From positions 248,001 to 312,000 of the forward strand of contig JAJGOT010000034.1 of the NCBI GenBank assembly GCA_022457155.1: a stretch of 64,000 nucleotides of DNA, written 5' to 3'. The stretch's first letter is position 1. Each line of letters begins with the position of its first letter. Positions 48,201 to 57,345 of this stretch are shown piece by piece. Below the pieces are notes generated by a model. It worked only from the letters and a program-made list of their open reading frames with translations, made no database searches and was not told the DNA's origin. Origin of the DNA: Cladopsammia gracilis. Taxonomy: Eukaryota; Cnidaria; Anthozoa; Scleractinia; Dendrophylliidae. Made by a program: the position numbers and the translations under genes.

Positions 48201-49492
48201 GAACTGGAAGGTTAAGGTGGTTTTCAAAAGCGTTTCTAAAATTATGAAATATTAAAAATGACGCAACCGAGCATATGGCCAACTTTTGAATATCTATACG
48301 ACGCTATGCTCAGGCAATACCTTAAGGGTGCTTATGAAGTCATACCATTACATTACATAACCATTACCATGGCAACAATACAGCTCTCTGAAAAGAGCCT
48401 CTACAACTCAGTTTTCCCTAACTATCTTAAAAACTAATTCGATGACCTATTGGTTTTTCTGTCATTTTGGAAAGCACCACAAATTTTATTTTTTTGGTTT
48501 TTGGCGCTATGACAAAAATTTATCTAGTAGAAATCATGAAGTCATTTCCAAAACGGTTGTTGCCAGATAAGAAAAAACTTCCACCAGGAAATTTTTTCTC
48601 AAACTTTTTATTAAATACAGCTTGCATACAGAAAATGAGGATAGGCCACCGAACAAACTCTCGGGATAAAAGGAATATTCTATGCACGATTTATTTTCGG
48701 TTTGCGCGATTTCACGCAGTATTTTCATTTCCGGCGAGCTGCGCGTGCTACTCGAGATTTCTATCGCGTGATAGTTGATGAGGACGAAATGTTTTAGTAT
48801 AAATCTACTTCACGTTCAAAACTTAACAACAAATATTCTTCACAGACACTTCGAAACGCGAAGAAGTGGCCCCCATTAGGCTACCCACTCTACTCACCTT
48901 CTACAATAGAATAGATAGTGAGTAGCGTAGCCAAAAAGGAAAACAGCATTCGTGATAGAACGCTAGTAGATTTATACCCAGGCCAATTTTTGGTAGAAAA
49001 ATCAGCTGGCGCGTGCGTCAATGCATGAGGAGTGCACGTAGCGCGCGCATGTAGCTGAAAACCCTAACCTCCTAATTAAGAGCCTTTAATTGACTTTAAG
49101 CTCAAGTTAACCTTCTTTAGCTTTTTAGCAACTATTCGTTTTTATTTTTTCATTAGACCTGGGAAGCAACTCAACAATTTGTGTACCGGACAAGCCTTAA
49201 GTTTCGCCATCTTGCTCGAGATATTCGAACGGCATCCTCAGACAATGACGGGTTTACTGAAGAGAAACTTAAAGAGCGGATCCAGAAGAAGCTTGGAGAG
49301 ATTCTGCAATTGCCCTCCGACGCTGTTGACGTGAATCAGTCGATGACACACTATGGCATTGATTCCATGATGTCGATGGAGCTGACCGCGTGGGCCAGTA
49401 AAGAGCTTGGTTTGGGTATCACGCAGTTGGAGGTGCTCAGTGGAATGACGGCTGCGTCCTTAGTAAAGAAGGCCACTCTGGGTCTACATTAA
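39281..49492 (+). CDS. Single-module highly reducing polyketide synthase (animal FAS-like PKS)
   Basis: Coding exons 39281..39341, 41129..47946 and 49157..49492 join in phase to 7215 nt, 2404 residues. The first exon (MTDPPDKP then PIAIVGIG) completes the KS N-terminus; a TTTTCAG acceptor 21 nt before the ATG implies a noncoding leader exon further upstream. Domains: KS with C182 (DTACASS), H317 (EAHGTGTPVGDP), H355 (NFGHSE); AT with S641 (GHSLGE) and H740; DH with H932 and D1090/Q1094; a methyltransferase-like stretch about 1350-1480 whose SAM loop is degenerate (VLVIGDRNAEL); ER about 1750-2040 (AAGLNFKDVM; NADPH loop about 1862-1880); KR with TGGFGGIG about 2068 and S2201, Y2214, N2218; ACP with phosphopantetheine S2363 (YGIDSMMS). 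There is no thioesterase or reductase. It should build a reduced acyl chain in the cytosol from malonyl-type units. The product is unknown. It is not ordinary FAS, which ends in a thioesterase. Animal relatives include sea-urchin and fish otolith PKSs; closeness to those is inferred. Confidence 0.92.
39855..39992. repeat. Inverted-repeat element related to 3716-3908
   Basis: ATTGGTTGGTTTGTGCGGCT near the left and GGCGGCCGTGCAAACCACCAAT at the right (shared CCGTGCAAACCACCAAT) are inverted. CCAACATGGCGG / CCATGTTGG form inner arms. It lies in PKS intron 1. Confidence 0.6.
40447..40695 (+). mobile_element. MITE family B, best-preserved copy
   Basis: The ends CCAGGCGTGCGTTTCTCGA and TTTCGAGAAACGCACGCCTGG-type (inverted) match, with inner GACTTTTCGGGCCCGAAA / TTTCGGGTCCGAAAAG arms. 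It is 249 bp and lies in PKS intron 1. Confidence 0.9.
40713..41061. mobile_element. Non-autonomous pogo/Tigger-like element
   Basis: The left end CAGTCGAACCTCTATG and the right end GGGAGGTTCGACTATA are inverted. AAGCGACCGC/AAGTGACCAC motifs repeat inside, a pattern common in Tigger-type MITEs. It is in PKS intron 1, ending about 70 bp before the acceptor of the giant exon. Confidence 0.65.
48200..49075 (-). repeat. Repeat in PKS intron 2, inverted homologue of 23640-24180
   Basis: AGAGCCTCTACAACTCAGTT, AATTCGATGACCTATTGGTT, GAAAGCACCACAAATTTTAT and ATTTATCTAGTAGAAATCATG match, inverted, the segments near 24070, 24030, 24000 and 23950. TCAGCTGGCGCGTGCGTCAA near 49000 corresponds to 23705-23735. 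It fills most of the 1.2-kb intron between the KR/linker exon and the ACP exon. The 103-codon frame at 48467-48778 is inside it and is not a gene. Confidence 0.65.
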
Positions 49493-49806
49493 AGGGCACA
49501 AAGGTATTTGAAAACAAATGCAAACCGTCTGAGAGGCAACTATTGTTGATCAGCTTTTATATCCAAGGACAGTCTATAGTGAGAATTTTAGGTAAAAACT
49601 GAAAATTTAGAACAAAACGGGGGCGGATCCAGAAATTTCTGAAAGGGGGGGTCCGGGTGCATGTTCACCGGAAAATTTTTCCGATTTTACCCTCTAAAAC
49701 GCCATTTACGGCATTCATGAGAGTCGAAAAGCGTTTGTTAAGTCAAAAATTTGACAATAAGTCAATTGGTGGAAGTGAAACAACTACGTATAAAAAAATT
49801 TTATTC
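49493..49806. other. PKS 3' flank with hAT-like half element
   Basis: No clear AATAAA follows within the first 120 bp of the PKS stop. GGGGGCGGATCCAGAAATTT at 49619 resembles the terminus of the hAT-like MITE at 38949, and a G-run follows, but no matching right end was found. Confidence 0.35.
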
Positions 49807-50307
49807 TATTATTTTTATGAACCACATGGGAGACACAGGTCTGATAGGGGGGGGGGGGGGGGTGGGGTCCGGACACGTCTCAGCTCGTCTCAGCCAATCA
49901 GATTTCAGAAATTTCTCAGTTAGTAGTTTAAACGACGGAATCCTCAGCAGTCCACGTGCACGGAAGTATATATTAGCCAGATTCGTAAAACTGATTATTG
50001 CTATCTCATGTAGGCCATTCCGACAGGAATCCGTAAGCAGGGCCCCAAGTATTTTCACTTCCTAACAATTATTTTCTTGCGGCTCATAAATATTCTGTCG
50101 CAAATACAGAAACCACCTCGACTTTCGAAAATGGAATTGGCTCACCCTCTCATTAACGCTTTTTGTTTCACTGTGCTCCACAGGAATTCAAGTGCACAAC
50201 CAAGCCTTAGACGATTGGGGAAACCACTCCCTACGTTTATCGACTTTAAATAAATTATTACTTCGATTACTTAACCACATGTTATTATATTTATGCGAAT
50301 ATTATGT

Positions 50308-50593
50308 TAGAGCACTTTTCAATTGAGTGTGAAAGGTAATTAAACAATTGCTTTGGGTTTTCCTTGCTACGCTTTGTGATCGGCTAAAAAATCTCACGCC
50401 ACTTTCTCGACCAATCAGAAGTAAAACCAAAACCAATCGTGACTTGCTCGCACGCGTTTTCCCGCGCTTGGCGCCGCCGACATGTAATTGCTTCGAGCTC
50501 TGATTGGTTCATTGGATTGTTTATGACTGCTGTGATTGGTCAGAGTAATTACTTTGGTTTTGGTTTTACGACACTCGATTGAAAACTGCTCTG
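50308..50593. mobile_element. MITE family A copy (duplication unit 1)
   Basis: TAGAGCACTTTTCAATTGAG at the left, CTCGATTGAAAACTGCTCTG at the right, with typical internal CCAATCA and GGCGCCGCCGACATG blocks. Confidence 0.85.
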
Positions 50594-51160
50594 TTATGTT
50601 ATATACAACTAACTGCAGAAACGTTTTCACAGAAAATACCAAATAGTAATTTTAAATTATTATTTTTATGAACCACATGGGAGACACAGGTCTGATAGGG
50701 GGGGGGGGGGGGGGGTGGGGTCCGGACACGTCTCAGCTCGTCTCAGCCAATCAGATTTCAGAAATTTCTCAGTTAGTAGTTTAAACGACGGAATCCTCAG
50801 CAGTCCACGTGCACGGAAGTATATATTAGCCAGATTCGTAAAACTGATTATTGCTATCTCATGTAGGCCATTCCGACAGGAATCCGTAAGCAGGGCCCCA
50901 AGTATTTTCACTTCCTAACAATTATTTTCTTGCGGCTCATAAATATTCTGTCGCAAATACAGAAACCACCTCGACTTTCGAAAATGGAATTGGCTCACCC
51001 TCTCATTAACGCTTTTTGTTTCACTGTGCTCCACAGGAATTCAAGTGCACAACCAAGCCTTAGACGATTGGGGAAACCACTCCCTACGTTTATCGACTTT
51101 AAATAAATTATTACTTCGATTACTTAACCACATGTTATTATATTTATGCGAATATTATGT

Positions 51161-51446
51161 TAGAGCACTTTTCAATTGAGTGTGAAAGGTAATTAAACAA
51201 TTGCTTTGGGTTTTCCTTGCTACGCTTTGTGATCGGCTAAAAAATCTCACGCCACTTTCTCGACCAATCAGAAGTAAAACCAAAACCAATCGTGACTTGC
51301 TCGCACGCGTTTTCCCGCGCTTGGCGCCGCCGACATGTAATTGCTTCGAGCTCTGATTGGTTCATTGGATTGTTTATGACTGCTGTGATTGGTCAGAGTA
51401 ATTACTTTGGTTTTGGTTTTACGACACTCGATTGAAAACTGCTCTG
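51161..51446. mobile_element. MITE family A copy (duplication unit 2)
   Basis: Same sequence as the 50308 copy, shifted by 853 bp. It was duplicated with its surroundings rather than inserted separately. Confidence 0.85.
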
Positions 51447-51708
51447 TTATGTTATATACAACTAACTGCAGAAACGTTTTCACAGAAAATACCAAATAGT
51501 AATTTTAAATTACCTTAATGATATTAGAAGAGGGATTCTTTCGCATACATGACCTTTTAACAGATGTTTCTTCCAAACAAATTTATATTTTCAGTCGTCA
51601 GAAATGGTGTTATTCAGGCAAAGCTGGTCGACCAGTTTTTATTTATTTGTCTTCATCCCATAACTCGCCTGATTTTGTAGCTGAGGTCTATACTACATCG
51701 ATGATGTA

Positions 51709-51841
51709 GAGTGATTTTCGTAAGACCGTGAAACGGTAGCTAAAACTAAACAAAAGAAAACAATGGAATTAGTGTCTAATAGCGTCTGCTAGTGCCTACT
51801 AACTTAGTAACTGTTTCACGGTCTTACGAAAATCACTCTGT
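51709..51841. repeat. Short inverted-repeat element, about 28-bp ends
   Basis: AGAGTGATTTTCGTAAGACC at the left and GGTCTTACGAAAATCACTCT at the right are perfect inverses, continuing into GTGAAACGG / CTGTTTCAC. The interior repeats TAGTGTCTAATAGCG-like strings. Confidence 0.8.
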
Positions 51842-52711
51842 TTTATTGTTCAACTCAAACGAGTCAAAGCCCCCGTATCGAACATTTTCTTTTTCTGGTG
51901 TACATATGAAAAAACAATTTTGGAATATAGCAGGAAAGGTTTTCACAATACATAACCAGACTATCACGCTATCAAGCGAGTGTAAGAGAGAGCACTCTCT
52001 ATTTAATATCTACGCCGGAACAAGTTACAGTGATTGTCTAGCATAGAGCAATCTGCCTCGTCTTAGTGTCAGTCTGCCAGGTGTAAGGAGGCCTGTCAAA
52101 AACCAAGTCATAAACTTGAATGCTTATTTCCACATAGGAATGAATATTCAGAGAAGACAACGTAAGTTTGTAGAACCAGCTATCAGGACTTTCACTAAGA
52201 AAACTATTAAGGGTAGACCCGGGTAGACTCCAAAATTTCAAAAGAAGAAAGGTTGAATTAATTATGCGTCCAAAAATTGAAAGTTTGCTAAAACTTGATT
52301 TTGTATTCGTACTCCGATCAGAAGGTTCCTCTTACCACTAATCTAACAAGACAGCAGACTGGCTACGATGTTAAGAATGTGATGTGACAGTAAAACACTT
52401 CATTTTAATCTGATTACTGCTTTAATGTATTACAGATGAAGTTTTTTATGTGTCCATTTGATTTTTTATTCTCAAGCAACATGCCGTTGTGAAAACTGAT
52501 TTTACAAGATGAATTTTTTTTTGCTTTTGCTTAATTAATAGTCAGCATAATTTCTTTACATATTTACAATTGTTTAAAGAAAAAAATTAAATTTGAATGC
52601 GCTATCCATGCGTCAAGAGGCCTAAAGAGAGAAAGTAGGCCTCGTCGGCTAAGAATTAGGTGATATCACGCGCGCTTTCGCGCTATAATAGTTAAATATT
52701 AAAAAACTGAA

Positions 52712-53012
52712 TGCAAGGCTGGCACTACGGCAAAGGGTAGACTTATTAATGGCCAATATTTCGACTAATTGTACTAGTCTTCCTCAGGGCCAGGGCTATA
52801 CTGAAAGAAAATATTGTACTTGTACAATTAGTCGAAATATTGGCCATTAATAAATCTGCCCTTTGCCGTAGTGCCAGCCTTGCATTCAGTCTTGTATTTT
52901 CACATTCAACTGAGTGACGCCTGGCACGAGATCTTTCACAAGGAAGGTCCGGCAACTACCAGTAAGTTTAATTTCTGCGTCGTGTGGACCTCTGCATTCA
53001 AAGGTTTTTCTA
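52712..53012. repeat. Retroelement-like repeat with head-to-head hairpin copies
   Basis: 52718-52800 is the inverse of 52820-52885 (GCCAATATTTCGACTAATTG against AATTAGTCGAAATATTGGC, and GGCACTACGGCAAAGGG against CCCTTTGCCGTAGTGCC). 52885-53011 matches 33385-33512. This makes a large snap-back structure. Confidence 0.65.
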
Positions 53013-53614
53013 GTTAAATATTATATGTAGTTGTGTTTGGCTTCGAAGCTCGGGGGAATAAAACAAAAGAAATCATCAGAAGACTCGGCAATAAATTAAT
53101 TCATTCCACTAAGCCTCGGAGTCAAGTTAGAAGTTCAATGCATAATGCTTAGCTAATTGAAGCTAGAAACGGGGTCTAAGTTTTATTATCAGCTATTTTA
53201 ATGAGAGAAAATACAATCCAATCCATTTTAAAGTGCTGTTCAAGAATCCTTGGCTTTCTGTAAAATTAGAGAAAGATGGGATATTACAGGGGTAAAGTGC
53301 ATGCAGTTGTTATATTATATTTCGATTGTACTTGCAAAGTCACTGATGGAGATGAGACTCGCGTCGCCGAACAAAAGAAGATAAAAATGTAGCACGAAAT
53401 ACGGTGTTCAAGGTCGTTCTTACTGTTTTCTTAGGTAAGAACGTTTGTTTCATGTTGTTTCCATCCAGCAAGGCACACGGATAAAAACAACCAGTAGCTC
53501 AGTAGCTCAGTTACATGTTTGCAAAATAATGTATATAAATTACTGAAGTTTTAAAGTGCACCTAACCCCCAAATGCTTTTTTGCTTAATCAACTCTATGT
53601 ACGTTGAAAAGTTG

Positions 53615-53916
53615 TAAAGTAAAGTAAAGTAAAGTCGCACACGAGCCAGATGGCCCACACGGCCGGAGCTTAAACCCGGTTTCTGTAGCATGAAGCGACT
53701 AGGAATATTGCTACTCCCCCCTGGATGGGATGCCAGTCCATCGCAGGGTTACCCCCAGCATTTTGTCGCCGGTACCGATTTATACACCTGGGTGGAGAGA
53801 GACAGTGTGGAGTAAAGTTTCTTGTCTAAGGAAACAACACGACGGCAGAGACCAGGCTTCGAACCACCAACCTTCAGGTTGAAAGTCCGACGCGCTAACC
53901 AATAGACCACCGTGTC
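53615..53916 (-). mobile_element. Full-length tRNA-derived SINE with 11-bp target duplication
   Basis: TTGAAAAGTTG at 53604-53614 is repeated at 53917-53927. On the minus strand the unit opens with a tRNA-like head (GGTGGTCTATTGGTTAGCGC, then GGTGGTTCGAAGCC) and ends in an (ACTTT)n tail. The insertion splits the left arm of family H. Confidence 0.85.
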
Positions 53917-54838
53917 TTGAAAAGTTGAATAGTTAAATATTTCTTGTTTTTCACGTTGCGTTTGTGAGTTGAATTTACAAAATGCTAATTAGATGACGTC
54001 AATTCGGGAATCATTTGTTATACATTCAACTACTTGTTTTTACCTCCAACAGGAGCTTATAAGCTCCTGCCTCCAAGTAATATTTTTTACGAATCAATTG
54101 ACTATCCACAGTTTATATTTAGTATTTCTCAAATTGATTTTCCTTTAGTTGTATACTGCGTATTGTTAATTGACATAGAAACTAGAAATAGCTGAGAGCC
54201 AGTGAAGTGCTGCGATGTTACTCATCAAATAGTGTCAATACTTATGATTGTCAATAGGCTCGGTGATGATTACTGGTTTTTTTTTGTATATTTTCCCAAA
54301 AATGTAAGTGAATTGTTTGAATAATAAGCATGAATTTGTGTTAAATATAAATATAGTGCTAAATAGTACAGATGGCGCAATAGGCCTAGATGATGAAATA
54401 GTACAGAATTCGTCGTTTTCCATTGCTTAGCTTAAAATGTTTGATGCCCCCGGGCATACGACGAGGAGAGGTAAGCTCCGCGTAGTCATAGTCCATTGCA
54501 GACATCCTTAGGGCTTGTCACGCAATCTTTCCTCCCTCGTGCTACATAGTGGGAAATTTGACGCGAAATTAAACGAGGCCCGGACGGGGCGATTGACTTC
54601 AACAAAAACATTGGTCAGCGGTCGCAAGCTAAAGGGATTTCGTAATCCATATTTTCCGGTAGTTTCCATGACTACTTCCAGCGATTGATAAAATTGTGTT
54701 TGACATGATAACTCTGCGTAATAAGTAAACGGCTTACCTCGAGCAAGAACGCAAAACCTCGGCTTTGGTTACCCATAGGGGTGCCGCGCTATATAGCGAA
54801 AACCAACTGTATTAGCGCGCGCTGAAATAGCACGTTTA

Positions 54839-54957
54839 AGGTGATGTTACACGAGCCGATTTTTAACGCCGATTTTTAACGCAACATTGTTCCGTTAAAA
54901 ATCGATATCGTGTAACATGGCGCACAGCCCGATTTTTAACGCAACATTTCGTTGCGC

Positions 54958-54992
<35 letters not shown>

Positions 54993-55329
54993 TCTGCAAC
55001 ATTGTTGCCCGAATTTTGTTGGAGTTGGTGCGTGTAACACCCCCGCCGCTGACTTTTAACGCAACATCGTCCCAGAATGCACCACGGACAACCGAAAAGT
55101 GTCACGTCGACATCATGTAAACAGACAAAATGGCGGAGCTTGTTGAAGATAAAGTCGAACTTGTACCTGAAGTTCGTTTAGATGACGCCGAAAGGCGAAA
55201 ACTTATAAAATTTTACGAGGAAAAACCTGTCTTGTGGGAATGAATTTCAAAAAAAGTTGTCTCGTGTAACATGGATTAAAAGTCGGCGTTAAAAATCGGC
55301 GTTAAAAATCGGCTCGTGTAACATCACCT
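54839..55329. mobile_element. PIF/Harbinger-type MITE with TTA target duplication
   Basis: AGGTGATGTTACACGAGC at the left, its inverse GCTCGTGTAACATCACCT at the right, TTA on both sides (54836-54838, 55330-55332). Direct TTTTTAACGCCGATTTTTAA-type motifs lie next to both ends. It holds the MADF-like fragment at 55130-55243. Confidence 0.75.
55130..55243 (+). pseudogene. MADF/Myb-SANT-like N-terminal fragment inside the Harbinger MITE
   Basis: A 37-codon frame (MAELVEDKVELVPEV, then RRKLIKFYEEKPVLWE) ends in TGA. The second part matches the start of a MADF domain (I-FYEE-P-LW). Harbinger elements code for such a DNA-binding partner besides the transposase, so this is likely a leftover of the autonomous parent. 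The ATG context (AAAATGGCG) is intact. It is too short to be functional alone. Confidence 0.6.
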
Positions 55330-55424
55330 TTAATGTCGTCAAATTGCGTCAGCAAAGTACTAATTAAAGTTCAAAAATGGAAAAATTCAAATTTGACTAC
55401 GTTTAGAAACTCGATAATATTCAT

Positions 55425-55765
55425 CGTTTCTCTCAAAATGACTATGATGGCAAAATTAATTCGCAATTTTAGCGCGCGCTAATACAGTTGTTTCTACAGT
55501 TGCTAATACAGTTGTTCAAAACCAATCATCGTTTGCTCTCAAAATGATAATTTTACTCGCCATATGATCGCGAGATTAATTCGCAATTTTAGCGCGCGCT
55601 AATACAGTTGCTTTTTCAGTTGCAAATACAGTTGTTCAACTGAAAACCAATCATCGTTTTCTCTCAAAATGACAATTTTACTCGCAATATGATCGCGAGA
55701 TTAATTCGTAATTTTAGCGCGCGCTAATACAGTTGTTTTTACAGTTGCTAATACAGTTGTACATG
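55425..55765. repeat. Tandem repeat, about 120-bp unit, nearly three copies
   Basis: AATTTTAGCGCGCGCTAATA followed by CAGTTG occurs at about 55467, 55588 and 55711, with TTAATTCG(C/T)AATTTTAG before and CCAATCATCG / CTCTCAAAATGA between. Confidence 0.8.
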
Positions 55766-56399
55766 TTCAGTCCTAGCCTGACCACACAGAATTCTACAAC
55801 TACTGCCGCTGATGATACATACTGCATCCTCACTCAAAATCATAGTCCACGAAAAAGTCCACGAAAAAGTTCACGAAATCCTCAAAACGATCTGTTGCGC
55901 CGTATATAAAGCGCCCAGGTCTCACTCGGTCAAATGAAACACAGGGAGCCTGTCACGATTTGTGTGCTGCCTGAGGGCTCGCAGCAATAATGGCAAATTC
56001 CCGAATTTACGTCATCTAATTAGCATTTTGTAAATTCAAATCTCTATAACTCACTAACACGACGTTAAAAACAAGAAATATTTAACTATTCAACTTTTCA
56101 ACGTACATAGAGTTGATTAAGCCAAAAAAATTGGGGGGTTAGGTGCACTTTAAGGGAAGTGCAATAGGGTAAATTGGGAATGACTTTTCATCCCTAAGCA
56201 TGATGAAATAAAATACATTACGTGACACCTCTCACCTCTCTCTGGTGTACTTCAAATCAGGATGCTCTAATATAAAGATGGTAGCCGATCATTTTTGTTA
56301 TTACAGTAAACTAAAAAGTCTTATAGAGATTGATGTTATCTTACCGATACCGGAGAAGGGATTGATGTTTTTCGTTTGGTTCTTGTTTGTCTGAGTCAC

Positions 56400-57060
56400 T
56401 GCAGCTTGGAAACCGGGATAATTGGGGAGGATGGTCTTAGCTGTTTTGTGGCATGCATGGAGAGACGATAGGCGGTGACTGGAGATTGTTTGTCTTAGGT
56501 GCAGGAAGACTGGAAACGGGGATGAATGGCGAGGATGGTCTCAGCTGGTTGTACATGCTCATTGTTGAGTCATTGTTGGAAGGGACGACAGGCGATGACT
56601 GGAGATTGTTTGCCTTAGTTACTGCAAGTGCAGGAAGACTTGAAACCCCGAGGGGGGGGGGGGGATCCCATATAAAAATGACGGGGTGCTCGTCGGAAAT
56701 TTTCGAAAAACACCCTCAAAGGTACCAGAATCTCGTTTGATGGGCGTGGCTCAAAATATTTTTTACCTCTAAGAGGTACCAATTCCAAAACAACACATGT
56801 CATATTCTGTCATATTTTTTCGGCTCATACCCTAAAAGGTACCGCGATAATTCTAACGGTGGTCATTTAAGATTTCAGTACCCTAAGCGGTACCAATCTA
56901 CAAATGTTGACCCCTAAAAGGTACGACGAGCACCCTCGCCATTTTTATATAGGAGTCCCCCTCCCACCCCTCCCCCCCGGGGGGGGGGGGGGGGAAACGC
57001 GAATGAATGGCGAGGATGGTTTCAGCTGGTTTGTACTCTTTGTTGAAGGGACAGCCAAAC
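56400..57060. repeat. Degenerate tandem repeat split by MITE family I
   Basis: Units with GATGAATGGCGAGGATGGT, TCAGCTGGTT and GACTGGAGATTGTTTG recur about every 110-130 bp. The array stops at the poly-G of the MITE (about 56652) and resumes after it (GAATGAATGGCGAGGATGG, near 57001). Confidence 0.6.
56652..56985. mobile_element. MITE family I with five GGTACC boxes
   Basis: GGGATCCCATATAAAAATGA and GGGTGCTCGTCGG at the left pair with CGACGAGCACCC and CATTTTTATATAGGAGTCCC at the right. Inside, (A/C)TAAAAGGTAC(C/G) and close variants recur five times. Poly-G/C runs sit at both ends. Confidence 0.7.
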
Positions 57061-57237
57061 GTTCAGCTAAAAAACACAGAAACAAATAATAATGGTTAAA
57101 CAAATTGAACGTTTATTAAAGGGAAACTTCTTTTTCAATAATCACGGTTGCATTTTGGTTTTAGATTTCTACCTCTCCGGCTCAAGGGGCAAACTTTTTC
57201 TTGTCCACCTTTTGGATAATTGTTTTCAAGTACAGCA

Positions 57238-57345
57238 CAGGCGTGCGTTTCTCGAAGCTCCCGAAGACTTTTCGGGCCCGAAAGCAATTTTTTAAATGTA
57301 GTTTCTAACGAAAGGCGTTGACGTTTTTAACCAACAAATCAGCTA
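57238..57345 (+). repeat. MITE family B, left part (split by the Academ-like element)
   Basis: CAGGCGTGCGTTTCTCGAAG through AACAAATCAGCTA, then the large transposon. The missing right part continues at 63464. Confidence 0.9.

Larger units (their letters stand above)
49807..51511. repeat. Recent direct tandem duplication, 851/853-bp unit
   Basis: 49807-50657 and 50658-51510 read the same base for base as far as I can follow, apart from the length of the internal poly-G run (two bases longer in the second copy). Each unit holds GAACCACATGGGAGACAC, the G-run, and one family A MITE. The duplicated minus-strand frames ending at 49801/50666 and at 50415/51268 are repeats, not genes. Confidence 0.9.
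53552..56152. mobile_element. Composite 2.6-kb TIR element (family H)
   Basis: The left end TTAAAGTGCACCTAACCC and the right end GGGTTAGGTGCACTTTAA are inverted. Pairing continues through CTCTATGTACGTTGAAAAG and GCTAATTAGATGACGTCAAT on the left, with their inverses at 55985-56110. The arms are about 150 bp once the SINE insertion in the left arm is removed. The interior has no transposase frame but contains a nested Harbinger-type MITE and a 120-bp tandem repeat, so this is a non-autonomous element. A fragment of the same ends is at 21735-21862. Interior stretches 54011-54838 and 55766-55984 show nothing else I recognise. Confidence 0.7.

Noticed and set aside
48467..48778. 103-residue plus-strand frame between PKS exons
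   Set aside because: It lies in the intron inside a repeat with an inverted copy at 23640-24180; splice phases join the flanking exons without it.
39281..49492. Fatty acid synthase or bacterial contamination
   Set aside because: No thioesterase and PKS-type ER/KR motifs argue against ordinary FAS; spliced introns with host MITEs inside them argue against a bacterial contig.
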